64,000 bases of DNA from Cryptomeria japonica (taxonomy: Eukaryota > Streptophyta > Pinopsida > Cupressales > Cupressaceae): positions 421,626,757 through 421,690,756 of the forward strand of contig NC_081415.1 in assembly GCF_030272615.1 (NCBI RefSeq). The letters run 5' to 3'. The position numbers and the translations under genes were made by a program. The notes under the pieces were generated by a model. It ran no database searches and was not told the origin of the DNA. It saw nothing but the letters and a program-made list of their open reading frames with translations. Shown piece by piece: positions 21,610 through 52,304 of this stretch (position 1 is the stretch's first letter; each line of letters opens with the position of its first letter).

Positions 21610-24600
21610 TTTGTTATATCTCCTAGATTTTGTTATACACCCCATTTTTGTAGCTTATACGATTCTTGCTCCAATGAGACATTGTATTTGACAGTTGATA
21701 TCATTTGTACTCTTAGACGCTGAGATTATGACGAGATATACGAGCTCTTGATTTGATTTCATCGTACTTGTGTTGATTAATTATGAGATGTCTTTTTATA
21801 TGCTTTATTCTACATGTATGCATATCTGTTTAGTATGGATGTATGTAATGGAGATGAATATGGATGTTGTTTTTTGTTTCTTTTTATTCATATACAAATA
21901 AATGATGAAATGAGTAACTAGTGATGCAAATGTTTATTTTTCATGCAATAATATGAATGCAAATAAATATATAATGAAATGTATGGATCTATATAAGATG
22001 ATCATGTATGCATATAACATCTCAATACACAAGTACTCGATCAGAGAAACGATAATGGAAAAGAGACCACTTAGCTGAAAAATGACAATTGCTTCAGACT
22101 CACATTCAAAAGATAAAGAGATCATTGTTATCATGCCGAAATCACTCGAAATGCATAAAATTTAGAATGAATGCAACTTAAACTTAGTCACTGGATTTGA
22201 TATGCTTAATTTTCATCACTGAGTTTTTTACAAATGCAACAAGCGTAATAGAGTTCCTTTCTTTTCATATGCAATATTAATTATCTTGTCTGCAATGACC
22301 CTTTTATCGTTCATATCCTTGGACAAATTACGCATGCATCCGGATTACACATTAAAGAAATTGCCTCAAACAGACAAAGAAATGACTCCAACCTCCCTAT
22401 AGCATACAAATAAGAAGAGTTGACGTATGTGTGGTGATTTCACCTTGATGTGAAGGCACTTATCACAAACACCCAGCTGATTAGATGTTTCCAAATCATC
22501 GGAATCATTCCTACAAGCAAAAAACAAAGAAAAGTATTTTGCCCCCAATCCTTTCTCCTCTTAGTTAAGATAGACTTCCTCGAGTTACTCAGAGGGAATA
22601 ATAACTAAAAATCAATTGAAAAGACAGCACACAAAGAAAATTTCAATCATATCTCAAACAATTTAATGATTGTTTTCAGTAGTCTTGTTTTGCTTGTTTA
22701 CTCAGTAATAAAACTCTTCAGTAGTTTGGAGACAGGTGACCGACTCAAAGCGGATGACCTGATACTACCGACAGAAAGCTGACTTGGTTGATATTGCTTA
22801 GGACACGTAAATTGATCAGTCGATTACCCTAAGACTAGGACATTGATCGGTTTCAAGCCATGAGGGTTCCAAAAGAACTAGGATGTCACAAAAGTGACTA
22901 AAAGATATGTACAAGCGAAAGCAAAGATGCAGGACTTCAGTACAAGAGATAAGACTAACCTAGACAAAATCCAGCAGCCATATTGATCTATGGCATTGTT
23001 TTGATTTGATCATTGATAGGAATGTCTGGTTTCAAAGAGTAAGTACCCCGTATAAGACCGATCTATCTGGTTTCGAGTGTACCCTTCCTTATATAAGACA
23101 TGTTGATGTTTGATGGAGTTTGACAGATTGATTAACAATACATGCGATAAGTGTGATTGCAGACTTTGAGAGTTTGTCTGTGATTGATTTGGTTTGAAGG
23201 ATAGTCTATGCTTTCTCGCTTTAATTTTTCAGTTTTTTATTTTGCGAGTTTTTTATTTTTAGGATTTTGTTCAAGACATTTTATGATTTTTAGAAGTTTG
23301 TTCAACTATGCCCCCAATATGCAGACCTATATGACATGATGATCTGCAGAATGCATGTGGAGACAATGAATTCTTGATATGACCTATGTTAATGCAATTT
23401 GCATGATGAAGATGCATTTCCTATTCGAACAAGGATGATCGTGTTTGTTCATTATTTTGTTATACACCAATTGAATTGGAGGTACAAAACATTTCATAGA
23501 TAAGCGGTCAATCGATCCTTAAGGTCCCTTGGAACATCCAAATTAACACGATTTACAAATGGAGACGCAGAAAACTTCCCCATAGATTCTTGAAACTTTG
23601 ATCTTCTTTTGCCCATGTGAGTGCAAATGAGTTAATTCCTGCTCTTGTGTTCACTAAATATCCTTAGCATCCTATATGACTAGCTAGGTGGATTATTCTA
23701 ACTTCAAAAGCATCCCGAATAGAGCCTCACTACCAGCAAGCTTTAAGAGCTCCGACGAGGTTATAGACTGTAATTTCTCAAATATTGCTCCATTGCCAGC
23801 AAGCGTTCATAGCCCTGATGGAGTTATGCGCATGTTCCCATAATCAAGGTTTTTTGTCGTATCTGCATGCGTGATATTTCAGTTATATATCATTGCTCTT
23901 TTGCCTTGAGATGAATATTTGACATAACACTTTTCTTTTTTTATTTCTTGTCTTGACTTGTAAGTAATGAAACCTACTTGGGTGTGACAATTACAGCGGC
24001 GCTGCAGTAGAATTTTTAGACTCTTTCACCAGTCATATGATCAACTAGGTGTCTAGAATGAATTAGAGATTTTGTTGATGTGTTTTAGATATAGCAATTG
24101 ATAGATTTTGGGCTAGCAAGTCCCAAATAGTGAAATCACTACCCAACTATAAGTAAAGCGTCGTCACAGGGTAATGTTGAAAATGAATGACCTTAGGACC
24201 TCGAAGACTTCATGTTCGAATATCTAAGAAAGGAGACAACCCTTGTTTATCTTGAATGCAAACAAATGATAAACGTGGACAATTGCCTTGTTTTATTAAT
24301 GTTGCTATATGCAAATGCAGAAATTTTGCAAATGTGATGCATTTAAAAAACTATATTTGATGCAGTGCTTTGAATAAAATGATATGCAATGCATAAGCAA
24401 AACCTAAACTAACCCAGCCCTTAGATATAGTATCATTTAAGGTGCATGTTATTCCTAGGGTCAAGGATTTTTGTGTAGGTAGTTCACTAGTCCAGCATAC
24501 AGATGTCTTTCCAAGAAGGACTCAGCTAAGTGTACATGTCCATCATCTCCAATGTTGATTTCCTTAGTTTTTGGATTTGGTGATGAAACTAGGGTAAAAT

Positions 24601-24708
24601 CTTATGCAAAGGATTGGATAAGCAGTATGGGAAGATGAAAAAGAGGTGTTGGATAATGGATCGGATATTGAAAGTTTGGTGCATGAGCGAATGGAAACGT
24701 TTGCGAGA
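21610..24708. other. Interior of the 20-kb element, no gene recognised
   Basis: About 3.1 kb where pol would be expected in a complete element. I searched both strands for RT, RNase H and integrase motifs and found none. AT-rich sequence and short repeats related to those at 26440 ('gtctggtttc.a...gtataagac', near 23030-23100) occur. Confidence 0.5.
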
Positions 24709-26349
24709 TCACCATTGGCACACATCTTGAGGGATGGTGGATAATGGAGGAAAAGTGGATCTCAAATTTTGAGATTTGGATGGAGGAACAACCAGGGATT
24801 TTGGGACATAAGGATCCAAAATGGATGAAAGAGGTGATGGAGAAATAGATTTGGAAGGTTTGGATGGAGGAACAACAATCTTGGCTGTTGATTTGGATTT
24901 TTCTTTAGATTGGTGTGCTTCAAGGAGACGCTTAGGGATCCATGTGGTTTTTTATTTTTCATGCTTTTTTAGTTTCTTGGAACGTATTGTGTCTACAAGT
25001 TCCTTAGGAACCCATATATATTTTGATTTTGCTTTCTTTTGCTCAGTGAGACTTTGTGTCCTTCTAGATGGATGGAAGGTATACGAAGATGTACGCCTTT
25101 GTTGATCTTGCACAAGGGATGGAGGAATATAGGGTCCTAAAATGGATGGAAGAGATGAAGGGGAAGGCATGTATTTGGATTTTGATTTAATAGGGATACC
25201 AACATCTTGAGGAATGTCATTGAGGCCATGACCTGTAATATTTTCTTTAATATGGAGAGGTTCTTGCTTGTGAAGGTCTACCCCTTTGCGTTTATAAATA
25301 TTTTGACTTGTAGGATCATGAGAGGGCTTTGTAGGCATGATGGATCCTTGAGGTGAACGTGGAGGATTATGACAAGGAGATGAAGGTATACTTTGATCTT
25401 CACGTGGAAGGGGACCATTGAATAGAGTAGGAAGGGTGTTTGACTCTTCATTTTGAATAGGATCGTTTGAAAAGGTGGAAGAGGCATCATGATCTTGTTT
25501 AGGAAGGATGCTTTGCTCTTGAGATGGAAGGGGGTCATCTTGGAAGAAATGAAAAGGTATAAGGGGATCATCATGGGATTCCAGTGAGATAGGATCTTTT
25601 TCAACCATTGGATGCGATGGCCTTTGAGATAGCCCTTGAGGATCAACATGAAAAGTTTCATCATTAGGTTCATTATTTGAGGGATATGATATGGATTGTT
25701 TTTGAGAAGCCTTAGGAGATGGAGGCATCATGGAAGAGATGGAGGCGACATGTGGGCCATTGCTAGACAGAGGTTCATCATTTTGATCATGCTTGGTAAT
25801 GACATCTGGTTTCTCCTTAGGTGAATCATTATGATCTTCAATTTCAATAACATCATCATCAAGGAGGTCTTGAATTTTATGTTTTAATTTCATGCACATT
25901 GAAGTCTTATATTTTATATTCCTATGATATGCATAGTAATTACTCAAAATTTCACATCCCCATGTGGTCTTTTTAGGCAATATGATAAGATTATGCTTAA
26001 GAGGCTCTTCCAAAGCTGACTCAATAGATTGCCCCAAAGGTGTAAACTGTCTATCTAGGGGATAGATGTCTTTTTGTCTTGGTGAAGATGTCTTGTGATC
26101 TTGTATGAGATTTGGCTTTTGATTTTCAATTACTTTCTGTTCCACCTTATATAATTGTTTTAGCATTTCTGGAAGTCTGGTGTTCTTGATATCATGAAAT
26201 TTTATCTCAAGAGGTGTCATTAAATCTTTTTGTTGGGCTTGAATGTCATATATTTCTCTCTTGAGATCTTGAATTTGTTGGGCCAAGGTAGCCATGGGCT
26301 TCTTACTTTTGTCAGAATTTTTAGAAGAGCTTCTGGTTTGGACAGGCAT
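24709..26349 (-). pseudogene. Gag-region polyprotein of the 20-kb element
   Basis: A 465-codon open frame (26349-24952) starts M-P-V-Q-T-R-S-S-S, followed by a coiled-coil-like stretch (residues about 18-75). Next is a segment N-Y-Y-A-Y-H-R-N-I-K with MKLKHKIQDLLDDDVIEIED. This resembles the H-x4-C-x-x-L-K-x-x-I-Q-x-L-I-D block near the gag-pol junction of Tat/Athila elements. A long Ser/Pro/Asp-rich region follows, then IWVPKELVDTIRSKK. After a TAA the same frame continues with a second W-I-P-K-R-L-L block to 24709. No zinc knuckle or protease is visible. It lies in the expected sense and place for gag. Confidence 0.65.
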
Positions 26350-28516
26350 TTACAACTGACGGGACCGAGAGCTAGATGTGATGCAGAAGTCAAGATCAAA
26401 TTGAAGCTAGTTATTCGTTTGACGTAGTGATTGAGGAAAGTGACTAAGACTCAGTCTGGTTTCAGGAACGATCTATCATGTATAAGACGTGATCTAAGTA
26501 ACTTAGTTTGATTTGAGAGAAGTGACTAAGACTCAGTCTGGTTTCAGGAATGATCTATCCTGTATAAGACGTGATCTAAGTAACTTAAGTTTGATAAGTA
26601 GTTGATTGAACTAGCTAAAAGATGATCGACAAAATCGTGCAACACAATGGCAGGGGTACACTATCAAGATTGTTTATGCTCATAATTATGATGACCATAT
26701 ATACGGTCGCTGTAGACCGATTAGGCAAGTATAAAAATTCTAGAAAAGTGTGCAGACAGACAAGTTTCTGGACTGAAAAAATTAGAAATTCATACGATAG
26801 AGTATTTAGATCCAGACGATAATTTAATAGTTCCCAGACGACACAGGCAGTTTCTCGTACAAGTTGTTGCCTAAACTCGCACGACAGTTTAGTGCTCTAC
26901 AGACAACAATCTGATGAGGATGATGATTATTTGTACGATAGTAGACTAAAGGCCAGACGACAATTCTCTAGTAACAAAACGACAATTTTGTAAACCCGGA
27001 CGATAATTATGACAGGACCAGACGATAAACTGACATGACCAATTAAAACTCGTATGACAAAACGTATATAGCCAAACGATAATTCAGTAAACTCGTACGA
27101 CAATGAACTGGATAGAGACGAGATTCTGAAACAGACAGTTTTGATGACTGACAGAGACTAGATTTTGAGTAGGACAAAGTTTTGATGACTGACAGAGACT
27201 AGTTTTTTACTAAGACAGAGTTTTGATGACTTACAGAGACTAGTTTTTCTTTTACACAGACAGGGTTTTGATGAGTAAGTTGTTGATTGTTTTCTCCAAT
27301 TTCAGTATTTCAATTTCAGTTTCAGTTTCAGGGATGAAAACACAGCAAACATGTAAGATGTATAATGACTTCAAGGATAGCACGTTAACCCTACGGAAGT
27401 TGGCTTAGAGAAGAAAACCTTTGCTTGCATACTCAAGTACACACCCAATAGCTAATCAGAATATGATCGTTGAGTCTCACGCAATGGATTCTCAACGTCG
27501 TATTAGCCAACTCCAAACGCTAATGGGGGCACAAAATGGCAAGTATCTTGGGAGAGTTACTATCTCTTGCACAAAGATTATCCCCCTTTCGGAGGTGAAC
27601 CGGGTAGCCTCTATCTTATAGTTCTTAGTCAGGAATTTCGTTCAAAAATACCCCTTGAAGTCACGCAAGCATGATTGAGGCCTATAGCCTGACAAGGTAT
27701 CGAAACAAGATGTAGTCACGTAAACATGATTGAGACCGCGAGGGCCTACAAAATGTTCAATATGAGAGATCTCAAAGAGAAAACTCAAATAATCTCGTCC
27801 TCTGAGACTTTAATCACTAGAGGCCTATTTATTATAGTGGGTTGGAATGCTCAGGTCCAATTGTACTCACTTGGGTCATTCTCACAGGGTGATTACTTTT
27901 TCCCACTGTCACAGACCCACTAAAGGTACACAAATATCAAATTTAGAAAAAGCTTTGAGGGTCTAGATTTCTGATTGTCTGTGCAGACAAGAGCATACTC
28001 TCCTACCTCTTAGATTTTTCTTAAAACACAAAAGATAGATTTGTTCATTAACCAAATAGCAATTTAAGTGCCTAAAAAATGAATTTAAAGAATACACGAA
28101 GCTCACTTGAATCTCCTCAGGCAACCTGCAAAAACAATGAATCAATAGTAATATTGTTTTTGTGCGACAGGCGTGTTCTTCGACAGGCATTCTGCAAAAA
28201 CTGGTTAGGCTGTCAAAATCTCTCAGGCAGACAGACGACAAGCCAGGGTCAGCATTAGTACCATAAAAATTCAACAACAAAAAATCCTAACAAATGCAAT
28301 ATGTTTTAATACCAAAATCCAGAATACCGTATGAGTATTCTTATTGAATCGTACGATAATTCGCGACGGACCATATGATACCTGCAGTTTGTTGTTCAGG
28401 CCTCTGTGAAAACTCGTATGAGTTTTTGCAGAAACTGTACGGAAAAAATCTGAAAAATAGATCTGAAAAATAAAAGTAAGCTAATTTGCGAGACTGAAAG
28501 ATGTAGTCTTTGCCCC
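26350..28516 (-). other. Leader of the 20-kb element, with tandem repeats
   Basis: Between PBS and gag. It holds many degenerate 'cgtacgac/cagacgac' motifs (26740-27120 and 28320-28440) and about three tandem units with 'gagactag' and 'gacagagttttgatga' (27115-27260). No open frame of note. Similar 'cgtacgat' motifs occur in the PMD intron at 11390-11600. Confidence 0.6.
26440..26603. repeat. Two tandem copies of an 82-bp unit
   Basis: Units start at 26440 and 26522 with 'gtgactaagactcagtctgg' and are nearly identical. Confidence 0.85.
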
Positions 28517-28534
28517 CACAGTGGGCGCCAAAAA
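28517..28534 (-). promoter_or_regulatory. Primer binding site of the 20-kb element
   Basis: On the minus strand, TTTTGGCGCCCACTGTGG directly follows the 5' LTR. TGGCGCC-type sites are usual for plant Ty3/gypsy elements. This fixes the element's orientation as minus. Confidence 0.8.
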
Positions 28535-29765
28535 TGTGTGTGTGAAAAGTGGATAAAATCTACAAGTTGTAAGGCACATCACTTCAATTAAGTCATTGTG
28601 TTCATGGTTAGACAGATATAATCATGAATATAAAAACCATAACAAATTGACCTATTACCTTCTAAAAGATGTGAGTATAGACTTGCTCTCAAATTTGTAT
28701 AAGTAATACCAGTGACTAGACTACACCAAGACGAAGGATTTAATCTATATGAGCACAAAAATAAGCTAAATGTATGCAAGATTAAGCTAGATAAGCTAGA
28801 TGAATGAATATTAGGCTAGATATGCAAGATTAAGCTAGATAAATGAAAGCACTAACGATTAAACTAAATATGCAAATAGCTAAAATAAGATGCAATAATC
28901 TCAAAGCACAATATCTTCAATGACTCCAGAGAAAAAACTGGACAATAACAATAAATCTCCATGGTGTTTTGAATGAGAGATGAAAGTTGAATTTATAGAC
29001 TCAAAAGAGAGACCAACGGTCAAGATCGATTAACAATGAGCGGTTGAGATTCCTCAAGAAAAAGCACAATTAAAAATAATTGAGAGATCAGATTCAATTA
29101 ATCTTGAGATAGATTTCAATTATAGCTTGATTGAATGCATTCAGATTATAAGTCGGAGTCTACATTGGAGATAAATTTAGTTGATTCCATGCACTTGAGA
29201 TAAAAATAGGTGATTCCATGCACTTTTCTTTAATTTGCTCAAGGTTTTTATTTAGAAAAAAGCCTTTTCAATGCAACTAAACCTCTTTCTTCAAAAGCTT
29301 TGAGTTTTAATTTTAGAGAAAATGATTAATTCAATTTAATTGCTTTTCTGATTTCTCAAGTTATCTCAATTTTTAGAAAAAGAAATATCTTAAGTTTGAT
29401 TTCTTCTTTCAATTTAATTATTTTCTTTTGTAGATTAATTCCTCTTTTTGTAAATTAATTTATTTTTTTATGATTAATTCCTTCTTGTTTTATGATTAAA
29501 TGGCAAATTTATTTATTAATTAAATATGCTAGGATATTTAATTAAATAAATAAGATAATTGATCAAAATTATTTACTTGGAATGATTTAATTAATTAAAT
29601 AAATATTTAATTAATATAGAGTGATTTATTTGCCATGTAACATTAATGATTGAAGAATTAATTAATTAGGTGCTCAAGGTTGATTAATTGCCTTTGGTTA
29701 GGACTTTGGTGATATTGTCGAGATTAGGGGCCCATGGTTTAGGTGACCATTTATATGGTATTACA
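28535..29765 (-). repeat. 5' LTR of the 20-kb element
   Basis: 1,231 bp; plus-strand ends TGTGTGTGTG and GGTATTACA. The last ~290 bp repeat the LTR at 9742-10033. Its start resembles the start of the LTR at 56302 (GTGAAAA.TGGATAA), so the two elements are related. Confidence 0.87.
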
Positions 29766-29770
29766 ATACT

Positions 29771-30175
29771 TTGATCAACCATGGAATGTTTAGGTCTGAA
29801 ACCTGTTTGCCCTTTAGCATGTTTATCTATTTCTTCCACCCACTTGTTGATTCTATTTTCTATCATACTACCAAACAACTTTGCAAACAAAGGCTTTATC
29901 ATAATGGCTCTATAATTGGAGGGGTTATTGACATCACCACTCTTGAAAAGAGATGTTGTTAAGCTAGTTGTCCAATCCATAGGGAACCCATGTTGAATGA
30001 TGCTATTGAAAAAAATTGTAATGTGAGGTGCAAGAGTTTTCATACCCTTGTTTAGATACTTTGCTTGAAGTTCAAATAAGTCTTTTTCTTTTCCAACACC
30101 CAACTTCTTAATACCCATCCTAATCTCTTGCACAATGAAAAGCTTTGTGGCAATGTTGACCAAAGGAGGTCAAAT
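29771..30175 (-). pseudogene. LINE (L1-type) reverse transcriptase, 5' half
   Basis: Minus strand reads KKLGVGKEKDLFELQAKYL, SGDVNNPSNYRAIMIKPLFA, KLFGSMIENRINKW and GQTGFRPKHSMVDQSI, standard LINE RT blocks 0-3. It is cut at the ATACT duplication and continues at 9736 downward. The LINE appears 5'-truncated near 30175, since upstream sequence gives no endonuclease. Confidence 0.87.
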
Positions 30176-33100
30176 CCTTATTTTGATATTTCACCTCAGG
30201 TATAAATTAAATAGATTTGTGTATATATGTGTTTACAACCTTAGCCTAAGTGTATCTAAGACTAAGAGTATAAAATAAAATATACTGCAATGTAAATAAT
30301 TATTAAATTTGTTAAATCTATGTAAAAAAATTAAATAGGAAACAAAATCATTAATATTTTCGAGAGAGAAAAGACAATCAATATTTATGTATTAGGTTTT
30401 TTATTTTTACATCGATAAGATATTAAATATTATTAAAAATATATAAATAAAGATTGTTGTCCTCAAGAAAAGGAGATTAATCAAGAGGAAAATCTCAGGT
30501 TAAGTGAGGAAAGGGTGAATCTCCTTTGTGTTTTCAAATATTAGGAAAGAGATGCCAAGTTAAAGAGGGGACTAGAAGTAAGAAAGAACTAAGCTTTTGC
30601 TTAAAATAAAATTAAAAAATAAACATTGTTGCTTAAAAAAAAAAGAGCAACAATAGAAAAATAATGAATTTATAAAGAAGAAAAACAGAAATAGAACAAC
30701 AAAGAAGAAATTTTCAAATGACATTATGGAGGCCAAGAAGAGCCTTAACCCAAAAAAAAATAAGTTTAATGAAATGTTGTTAGGAGACTAGAATTCCTTA
30801 TAAAATCCAAATAAACAAAATGAACAATGAGATTCTAACAAATATGTGAATGGAATGAGAGATTTCATGTTTGTAATGAAAACACAAATAATGTTTTTGG
30901 AAGCACAATAGAAATAGAACAACTAGAGAAGGAAAAATCTTAAAGAGATGAGAGAAAATGTTTATGAGAATTGTGAGCTTATATAATGGTTCCAAAGGAA
31001 TCTATTTTTTAATGAAATGATAGTTGTTAGCAAAGTTCTTTGGATTAGGGTTTTAGACATCAAAAAGAATATATATATATAAACACTAACACAATCACAT
31101 CTATTTCCAAATACATATATAAAGATGAACTTAAGACAATTGATGTTAAATCTGAATAGCTCAATAAAGAGAAAAATATTAGACAACTAATTAGATGTCA
31201 TTAATGAATATTACATTAACAAATACTAAAATGAGCACAATATGTAGTGTGGAAATTATAAAATATGCAATTTCTAAATACTAAAATGAGCACAATATGT
31301 AGTGTGAAAATTATAAAATATGCAATTTCTAACAATATATTTTAAAAAAGTCAGCTAAACCTTTTTAAAAAGAAGATAACATTTTTTAATCTAAAGTTGA
31401 AGACCAAAATCAAATAAATTTACTCACTAAAATGAACACTATATGTAACCTAGAAGTTACAAAATATGTAATTTTTAATAATATATTTTAAAATACCAAC
31501 TAAAACTTTTTAAGAGGAAGAAAATATTTTGAATCTAAAGTTGAAGACTAAAAACCAATAAACATACATGTCAAGAGAGTGAGCCCCACAAATACCACCG
31601 AAAATAACCAAAAACATTAAGTAGCTCTAAAAACACATACCAACATGTTGAATAGTATGGTGATATGAGTTATGGTTCTGAATATATAATAGGATGGCAT
31701 ACTTGGTTAAAGAGCTATTGATGATATTAGTTGTAGTTCAATATTTATTTAAATTTTAATGTTATATTTTTTCAAAGGTAGATTATTTGAAATATTTTGC
31801 AATCGATTGGAATTCATAGCTTAAATTACAATATTCAAATAATTATTTCTTTTAAACTAATATTCATATTAAAGATTGAGGGTTATCTATTCTAGTAAAG
31901 TTATTTGACACATGCTTTCAACCTCATCCTTTAAAAACATCACAAATTTTGATATTTAACAAGATAACAAAACTTAGACTCGTTTAAGTAGTTCAACTTC
32001 ACCAATAAATAAAAACCACTTTACATTAATATTATTTTCACCATTTTGCAATTATAATCTTAAACATTATTAAACCAATATTATTGTGGTGAATATGCTT
32101 AACATTCAGTGATATTATATTTTAATTTGAGAAAGGTGATCTGCTGCTAATACATTTATATTTATGCCTCGTCTTCTCAAATGAAATAACTCTTACGTTA
32201 GATCCTGATACAGTGGGAAAGGAACAAGTGCGTGTATTGTTGTTTGACATAATCACTATTATGCCATGAGTATACAATATTTGATTAACAAGCAGCTGAT
32301 CATATCACATGGAATTCAAATTTTGTTAGTTAATATATTTTCTTTTTGTTGCTGTCCCTGTTTGGTTTTATTGCATTACAAAAATAATATTGCTGTGGTA
32401 AGCATCATTAACAATCCTTGGTACCATATTTTGATTCAAGAAAAACAACCTGCTACTGATTCATTTATATTTGTGCTCTGATATCTTAAATTTGATTATT
32501 CTACATTTTACGCAAGAATTTATTCTTTGGCTGCATACAATAGGTGAGCGATTAGGAAATGACACACAGGCAATCACTGGTTCTATTCTCTTCAAGTTAA
32601 CAAAACAGTGAGCCTTAACAATTTGCCTCCTTATCCTTCAAGAGATCCGTTCAAAATCTAGTAATCTATAGAAGCCTTGCGTAAAGAAAGTAACAAAATA
32701 TCAGTGTGCATGAGTTTGCCTGAAACAGAAAATCAAGGTAAGGTTCCAGCTAAGTATTGTTTGTAACTGCACATCATGGATATTCAGTCATCTATAACTT
32801 AAAACTTCAACTCGGTTTGATCTTGGGATGCAATGTAGAACACAAGATTGTGCATAATATGCAACCATACAAAATAGTGAAGATGAAAACTCGTTGCAGT
32901 TCGCAACAAAGAAATCATGTTAATTTGAACTCTTGTTCCGTATGTTACAACAGCATAGATGCAGAATAAGTAAATTGTGAACATAAACTTTTGAACAATG
33001 CAGACTTGGGCCGTAGAATTGACATTCCACCATCATAGTGGAATTACCCACTGTATGTTTATATGCATCTGGATGAGAAAACTTTACCTGGTGCACAATT

Positions 33101-33469
33101 GAACTTTGTTCAAGTAAATTACCAGGGCAGCCATTATGAAGTGCTGGCACCCTAAAAGATGATATGTCTCTCATTCTTTCTAGCCAACAAGTCCCCCGCC
33201 TACATATTGAGCTCTATAAAAAATGTATACCGTTCTAACCCAAATAAATAACAAAAGAAATGATGATGTGAAAAGTCAAGCCCTGCACTTAACTTAATGT
33301 TGCTAGAAATTTTGAAAATGACATGAAGTTTTGAACAAGAAACTACAATAGTTATATCAGAATTAGATGAGAAAAACAGAGCCGAATCACATACAGACAA
33401 AATCATGACTAATGAGCATTCCAAATATACTCCAAAAACCTTGATGAACATTGTAGATTCCTTGAAAAA
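30176..33469. other. Gene-poor AT-rich stretch, includes SRP54 3' flank
   Basis: No coding frame recognised. Low-complexity AT sequence dominates 30200-32100. Two diverged copies of a segment lie near 32070-32190 and 32385-32500 ('attgtggt..gcat..ttaacat'). The SRP54 3' UTR must lie in the right part; I could not fix its polyadenylation site. Confidence 0.45.
31221..31330. repeat. Tandem 55-bp repeat
   Basis: Two near-identical units start at 31221 and 31276 ('aaatactaaaatgagcacaa'). A diverged third copy lies near 31425-31480. Confidence 0.8.
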
Positions 33470-51671
<18,202 letters not shown>

Positions 51672-52300
51672 TTTTCCCCCCTGCTAATTCACCCCACAAC
51701 TTTTAAGGTAAAACTTTTCTTTCTGTTCTCGGGGGGTTTCGATGCTTGGACCTATAGAAAACCTCTGCAGAAATTTCGTAGAACTAAGAGGTATTAAATC
51801 TCCGCCCGTAAAGCAGAGACGAAAATAACGAAGAAACAGATGGGAAAAAAAGGATTTTTAATACAGAGATTTGCATTGGGCGAACATTAATGATATGATA
51901 AACGTTTCTTCCCTTCTAATTACGGCCTGCCGTGTTTATTCACTATTGGAAACCCAACGCCTGTACGTCTGTATTTATATTTATATTTATATTTATATTT
52001 TTAGTATTTTTATTTTGCTGTGATACTTTTTTAAAATACTTTTATTGTAATTGAAATTTTAGACTTTTATCGTGGGAAATATTTTTATGAGTATTATATT
52101 TTTTTAATAGGGATGAGTATAATATAAAATATTTTAAATATATTTGTTTAAAAATATATTTATATATTAAGTAGCAAAATAAGGGTGTTGAGTCTTAAAT
52201 ATGGACAGTCTAAAGGTAGCATTAGTAGGTCATTAACAACACATTAAAAGTACCATAGTTCAGATAAAATATCAAAAACATAAACTAAACTAGAGTCAAT
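51672..52300 (-). promoter_or_regulatory. SRP54 5' UTR and promoter region
   Basis: Only about 630 bp separates the SRP54 start codon from a decayed repeat-type frame. I see no convincing TATA box. A (TTTATA)n microsatellite lies at 51968-52002. The assignment is by position only. Confidence 0.45.
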
Positions 52301-52304
52301 CAAG

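Larger units (their letters stand above)
9742..29765 (-). mobile_element. 20-kb Tat-like Ty3/gypsy LTR element lacking pol, carrying an antisense PMD gene
   Basis: Read on the minus strand: 5' LTR (29765-28535), PBS, about 2.2 kb of leader, a gag-region frame (26349-24709), a long non-coding stretch, an antisense PMD gene (plus strand, about 11.1-21.6 kb), PPT and 3' LTR (10033-9742). The target duplication ATACT lies at 9737-9741 and 29766-29770, and removing the element rejoins a LINE. No protease, reverse transcriptase or integrase is found, so it depended on another element. The PMD-plus-PPT arrangement matches the pol-bearing element at 56302-64000, which supports the Tat assignment. A CACTA transposon (11900-19912) later enlarged it by 8 kb. 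Confidence 0.85.

Noticed and set aside
24952-26349. 465-codon open frame as an independent host gene
   Set aside because: It lies in gag position and sense behind a PBS and LTR, starts M-P-V-Q-T-R-S like many gag proteins, and contains the I-Q-x-L-I-D-type block; it belongs to the retroelement.
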